From Candidatus Omnitrophota bacterium (GTDB lineage: Bacteria > Omnitrophota > Gorgyraeia > Gorgyraeales > Gorgyraeaceae), in contig JABMRA010000011.1 of NCBI GenBank assembly GCA_013202925.1, forward strand, positions 1 to 8,214: a DNA stretch of 8,214 nt, read 5' to 3'. The first letter of the stretch is position 1. Every line of letters begins with the position of its first letter. The notes under the pieces are model-generated. The model saw nothing but the letters and a program-made list of their open reading frames with translations. It made no database searches and had not been told where the DNA came from. Shown piece by piece: positions 5,930 to 8,214 of this stretch. A program made the translations under genes and the position numbers.

Positions 5930-5964
5930 TTTACACTTTTAATCCGCCACGGCGGATGTAAACT
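5928..5964. repeat. Palindrome of the TTTACA/ATCCGCC family, between cdaA and the cdaR-like gene
   Basis: AGTTTACA (5928-5935) is complementary to 5957-5964, and the core ATCCGCC (5942-5948) pairs with GGCGGAT (5951-5957). The left arm has extra bases (5936-5941), so the palindrome is asymmetric. Its left half reads TTTACACTTTT, like the palindrome at 2367, while its core and right half match the palindrome at 1324. It overlaps the last two bases of the cdaA stop codon. Confidence 0.75.
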
Positions 5965-5995
5965 TAAGGTGGCTTGGGGAGGGACAAGGGATATC

Positions 5996-6202
5996 ATGAA
6001 GAACTGGATCGTAAATAATTTTTGGATAAAGATAGTATCATTGCTGCTGGCTGTAGTAACGTGGTTTTATGTTAATGGAGAGTTGTATAAAGACCGCCTT
6101 TCAAGAGAGTTTTATGAATCCTCGCTCAGAGAGCACGCCGAAAAAGAGCCTCCCGTAGAACAAAAGCAGATGAACAGGGGCTATATAATGGAGAAGAAAT
6201 AA
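5996..6202 (+). CDS. Very short CdaR/YbbR-like membrane protein
   Basis: A 68-residue protein. Its N-terminus (NNFWIKIVSLLLAVVTWFYVNGE, about residues 7-29) matches the membrane anchor that starts YbbR/CdaR proteins, the regulators encoded next to cdaA that bind and modulate the cyclase. Full-length CdaR proteins carry one or more YbbR domains and reach 300 residues or more. Here only a charged tail of about 40 residues follows the helix, with no YbbR domain. No leftover YbbR sequence can exist downstream, because pdxJ starts at the next base after the stop. ATG 5996 has AAGGG five bases upstream; GTG 5969 is in frame but less likely. It may be a gene reduced by deletion or a real minimal partner of CdaA. 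The good ribosome site and clean frame favour translation. Confidence 0.7.
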   Translation: MKNWIVNNFWIKIVSLLLAVVTWFYVNGELYKDRLSREFYESSLREHAEKEPPVEQKQMNRGYIMEKK

Positions 6203-6916
6203 ATGCCTGGGCTTGGCGTGAACGTAGATCATGTGGCAACCTTAAGGCAGGCAAGGGGAGGCATTGAGCCTGACCCTGTGTGGGCAGCTTCAGTGTGTGA
6301 ACAGGCAGGGAGCGACAGTATCGTAGCGCACCTTAGAGAAGACCGCAGGCATGTAAATGATGCTGACGTATGGGCATTGAAAAAGTCAGTTAAGACCAGG
6401 TTTAATCTTGAGATGTCGATAAATCCGGGGATAGTGGAGGTGGCGAAAAGGCTCAGGCCGCGCCAGGCAACACTTGTCCCGGAGAGACGCGAGGAGCTTA
6501 CTACCGAGGGAGGGATGAGCGTTGTAAAGTATGCGGGACGGATCGGAAAGGCAGTGGATGCGCTCAAGAGAAAAGGGATCGAGGTAAGCATTTTTATTGA
6601 CCCTGACGAGCGTGAGATAGGCGCGGTAAAAAAGATCGGGGCGGACACAATAGAGATACACACGGGCAGGTATTGTCTGGCCGGGACAAAGGCTGCGGCG
6701 GACAGAGAATTTAAAAAGATAAAACGCTCGGTTGATTATGCGCTTGGTCTCGGGCTGGTGGTAAATGCAGGGCATGGCCTTGATTATGTCAATGTAAAAA
6801 GGATTGCAGGGATAGAGGGAGTGAACGAATTGAATATAGGGCATTCAATAATTTCCCGCGCGGTATTCACGGGGCTGCGTGCGGCGGTCAGGGAGATGAA
6901 GAGGTTGGTAAAATGA
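6203..6916 (+). CDS. pdxJ: Pyridoxine 5'-phosphate synthase PdxJ
   Basis: A 237-residue TIM-barrel enzyme that condenses 1-deoxy-D-xylulose 5-phosphate with 3-amino-2-oxopropyl phosphate to form pyridoxine 5'-phosphate, the last ring-forming step of the DXP-dependent vitamin B6 pathway. GVNVDHVATLRQARGG opens the protein. Catalytic residues can be assigned by comparison with E. coli PdxJ: His43 (AHLREDRRH), Glu70 (FNLEM) and His191 (NAGHGL). LVPERREELTTEGG, FIDPDE, EIHTGRY and ELNIGHSIISRAV are also typical. Length is normal. ATG 6203 directly follows the TAA of the cdaR-like gene, and GGAG at 6190-6193 provides the ribosome site. The end overlaps acpS by 4 bp. The pdxJ-acpS pair is widespread. 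No other B6 gene is in the window. Confidence 0.97.
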   Translation: MPGLGVNVDHVATLRQARGGIEPDPVWAASVCEQAGSDSIVAHLREDRRHVNDADVWALKKSVKTRFNLEMSINPGIVEVAKRLRPRQATLVPERREELTTEGGMSVVKYAGRIGKAVDALKRKGIEVSIFIDPDEREIGAVKKIGADTIEIHTGRYCLAGTKAAADREFKKIKRSVDYALGLGLVVNAGHGLDYVNVKRIAGIEGVNELNIGHSIISRAVFTGLRAAVREMKRLVK

Positions 6917-7296
6917 TCGTTGGCACCGGTGTTGATATTATAGAGGTAGAGAGGATAAAGAAAGCGCTTGATGAATGGGGCGACAGGTTTTTGACGAGGG
7001 TGTTTACGCAGCGCGAACTCGACTACGCAAATACGAAAAAATTTTCGCATGAAAGTCTTGCGGCGCGGTTCGCGTGCAAGGAAAGCGTGCTGAAGGCATT
7101 CGGGGATACGCGGACAGGGATACAGCTTAAAGAGATCGAGGTCTTGAACGACCCCAAGGGTAAGCCAGAGATAGTCCTGCATGGAGAGGCAAAGGAGTTT
7201 GCGGACAGGAATCGGATGGACAATATCATGGTCAGTATGTCTCATACGAGTAATTACGCTATCAGCAATGCCATACTCTGGCGGGGCAGTAAATGA
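6913..7296 (+). CDS. acpS: Holo-[acyl-carrier-protein] synthase AcpS
   Basis: A 127-residue cytoplasmic phosphopantetheinyl transferase that moves 4'-phosphopantetheine from CoA to a serine of acyl carrier protein, activating it for fatty acid synthesis. The magnesium and CoA ligands are visible: Asp8 in GTGVDIIEVERI and Glu57 in ARFACKESVLKAFG. SMSHTSNYAISNAI near the C-terminus (His111) is the conserved last block. Length is typical for the trimeric AcpS type. The start overlaps the pdxJ stop and the end overlaps the nnrD start, both as ATGA, which implies coupled translation of pdxJ, acpS and nnrD. Confidence 0.97.
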   Translation: MIVGTGVDIIEVERIKKALDEWGDRFLTRVFTQRELDYANTKKFSHESLAARFACKESVLKAFGDTRTGIQLKEIEVLNDPKGKPEIVLHGEAKEFADRNRMDNIMVSMSHTSNYAISNAILWRGSK

Positions 7297-8123
7297 AAAA
7301 GAGGAAAAGGGACAGTCATAAAGGTGATTACGGTCATGTGTTTGTCGTAGGTGGTTCGGTGGGGCTCACGGGCGCAGCAGCGCTGGCCTCAAATGCAAGT
7401 TTGCGCGCAGGCGCAGGCCTTGTGACGCTTGGTGTGCCGGCTTCATTGAATCTTGCAATGGAGAGGAAGCTGACAGAGGTCATGACGTGCCCTTTGCCTG
7501 AGACGCGAAAAGGCAGCTTGTCGCTGAAGGCAAAGAAGGAGATACTGAAGAGGGCAGATGGTGCTGATGCCGTGGTGCTGGGGCCTGGTCTTTCACAGAA
7601 TCCCGAGACCAAGAGATTGGTGCGCCAGATCGTTACGCGCATTAAAAAGGTAATGGTCATTGACGCAGATGCGTTGAATGCTATATCCGACGACGTCCCG
7701 GTTTTAAAAAAGGTGAAGGTCAGCTATGTCGTGACGCCTCATCCGGGCGAGATGTCGAGGCTTGTCAAGAAGAGCACGGCTTATATAAAGAAGAACAGAA
7801 TAGCTGTTGCAAAGAAATTTTCAAATAATTATAATGCTGTCGTGGTTTTGAAAGGCGCAGGGACTGTGGTGGCAGGGCAGGGGAAGACCTACGTAAACAA
7901 AACAGGCAACCCTGGCATGGCGACTGCAGGAAGCGGCGATGTGCTTGCAGGTGTAATTGCTGGTTTTTTGGCGCAGGGGCTGAAGGTGTTTGAGGCCGCG
8001 AGATTGGGCGTTTATGTGCATGGCCTTGCCGGTGACCTGGCAGCAAAGGAAAAAGGAGAGGCCGGTCTTATAGCAGGGGACATATTAGAGAATATTCCCT
8101 ATGCAATAAAACAAGCCAAGTGA
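7293..8123 (+). CDS. nnrD: ADP-dependent NAD(P)H-hydrate dehydratase
   Basis: A 276-residue ribokinase-like repair enzyme that dehydrates S-NAD(P)HX, a hydrated and inactive form of the cofactor, back to NAD(P)H using ADP (ATP in some relatives). Motifs in order: VVGGSVGLTGAAALASNASLRAG (about 18-40), VVLGPGL (94-100), VIDADALNAI (122-131), TPHPGEMSRL (148-157), VLKGAG (185-190) and TGNPGMATAGSGDVLAGVIAGFLAQG (204-229), with the likely catalytic Asp216 in GSGD. It is the dehydratase domain alone, as in B. subtilis YxkO. The NnrE epimerase domain that is fused in E. coli YjeF is absent here and may be encoded elsewhere. The N-terminus MKKRKRDSHKGDYG is complete for the short form. The start overlaps acpS by 4 bp. 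It is the last protein gene in the window, and the third two-hairpin repeat begins 8 bp after its stop. Confidence 0.94.
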   Translation: MKKRKRDSHKGDYGHVFVVGGSVGLTGAAALASNASLRAGAGLVTLGVPASLNLAMERKLTEVMTCPLPETRKGSLSLKAKKEILKRADGADAVVLGPGLSQNPETKRLVRQIVTRIKKVMVIDADALNAISDDVPVLKKVKVSYVVTPHPGEMSRLVKKSTAYIKKNRIAVAKKFSNNYNAVVVLKGAGTVVAGQGKTYVNKTGNPGMATAGSGDVLAGVIAGFLAQGLKVFEAARLGVYVHGLAGDLAAKEKGEAGLIAGDILENIPYAIKQAK

Positions 8124-8131
8124 ACCTGACA

Positions 8132-8206
8132 AATAGGTCCTTCAGCGCCTATCCGCCTAAGGCGGACTTAACTGCGCTTCAGGATCAAATTTGCTACGCA
8201 AATTTG
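8132..8206 (+). repeat. Two-hairpin repeat, copy 3
   Basis: The same orientation as copy 1. It opens AATAGGTCCT (8132-8141) and ends CAGGATC (8180-8186). TCCT and AGCGC of the left arm (8138-8148) pair with GCGCT and AGGA of the right arm (8174-8184), with a TC/TC mismatch between. The centre differs from copies 1 and 2: it is a short perfect hairpin, TCCGCC (8152-8157), loop TAA, GGCGGA (8161-8166). The second hairpin is CAAATTTGC (8186-8194), loop TAC, right arm 8198-8206. It may end the operon transcript after nnrD. Confidence 0.8.
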
Positions 8207-8214
8207 GGCAGATA
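8206..8214 (+). tRNA. Possible 5' end of a second tRNA, cut by the window edge
   Basis: In copy 1 of the repeat the last base of the second hairpin is base 1 of the tRNA. In the same register here, the sequence from 8206 reads GGGCAGA then TA: a seven-base acceptor strand followed by T8 and A9. Nine bases cannot prove a tRNA, so the call rests on that positional analogy. Confidence 0.35.

Noticed and set aside
6184..6189. TATAAT as a promoter -10 box for pdxJ
   Set aside because: No acceptable -35 lies 16-18 bp upstream (CAAAAG at 17 bp), and the word encodes Tyr-Ile-Met at the end of the cdaR-like gene.
1324..8166. CRISPR array from the recurring palindromes
   Set aside because: Copies are far apart, in gene gaps, without regular spacers, and no cas gene is present.

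Overview
The window is an 8.2 kb piece of a bacterial chromosome with moderate G+C. It holds nine protein genes, all on the + strand, and one complete tRNA. The gene order tilS-ftsH-folP-cdaA-cdaR-like-pdxJ-acpS-nnrD resembles housekeeping clusters of deltaproteobacteria and of little-cultured lineages such as Omnitrophota. The many small palindromes between genes would also fit an environmental genome of that kind. I cannot fix the phylum from the sequence alone, so this is only a suggestion.

Layout. Positions 1-218 carry a dispersed palindromic repeat (27-199) and no gene. A larE-type sulfur transferase follows (219-1022), then a tRNA with anticodon CAU (1102-1178). The tRNA is bracketed by two copies, in opposite orientation, of a two-hairpin repeat. 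After a short gap and another palindrome comes tilS (1368-2369). A perfect 39-bp palindrome then separates tilS from ftsH (2454-4337). From ftsH onward most genes touch or overlap: ftsH/folP by 14 bp, folP/cdaA by 8 bp, pdxJ/acpS and acpS/nnrD by 4 bp (ATGA). The one real gap in that run is a third palindrome between cdaA and a 68-codon cdaR-like gene. The window closes with a third copy of the two-hairpin repeat and what looks like the first nine bases of another tRNA.

Function. The genes cover tRNA-Ile2 decoding (TilS), membrane proteolysis (FtsH), folate (FolP), c-di-AMP synthesis (CdaA with a very short CdaR-like partner), pyridoxal phosphate (PdxJ), carrier-protein activation (AcpS) and repair of damaged NAD(P)H (NnrD). 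All look intact apart from the reduced CdaR-like gene. They form at least one long transcription unit; a candidate promoter sits just before ftsH.

The least ordinary content lies between the genes. Two small repeat families, each with three copies here, follow clear rules. One abuts tRNA ends with a hairpin whose sequence changes while its pairing is kept. The other sits at stop/start junctions of the operon, and one copy looks like a chimera of the other two. These are the best candidates for something not yet described. No new enzymatic or defence system is visible.
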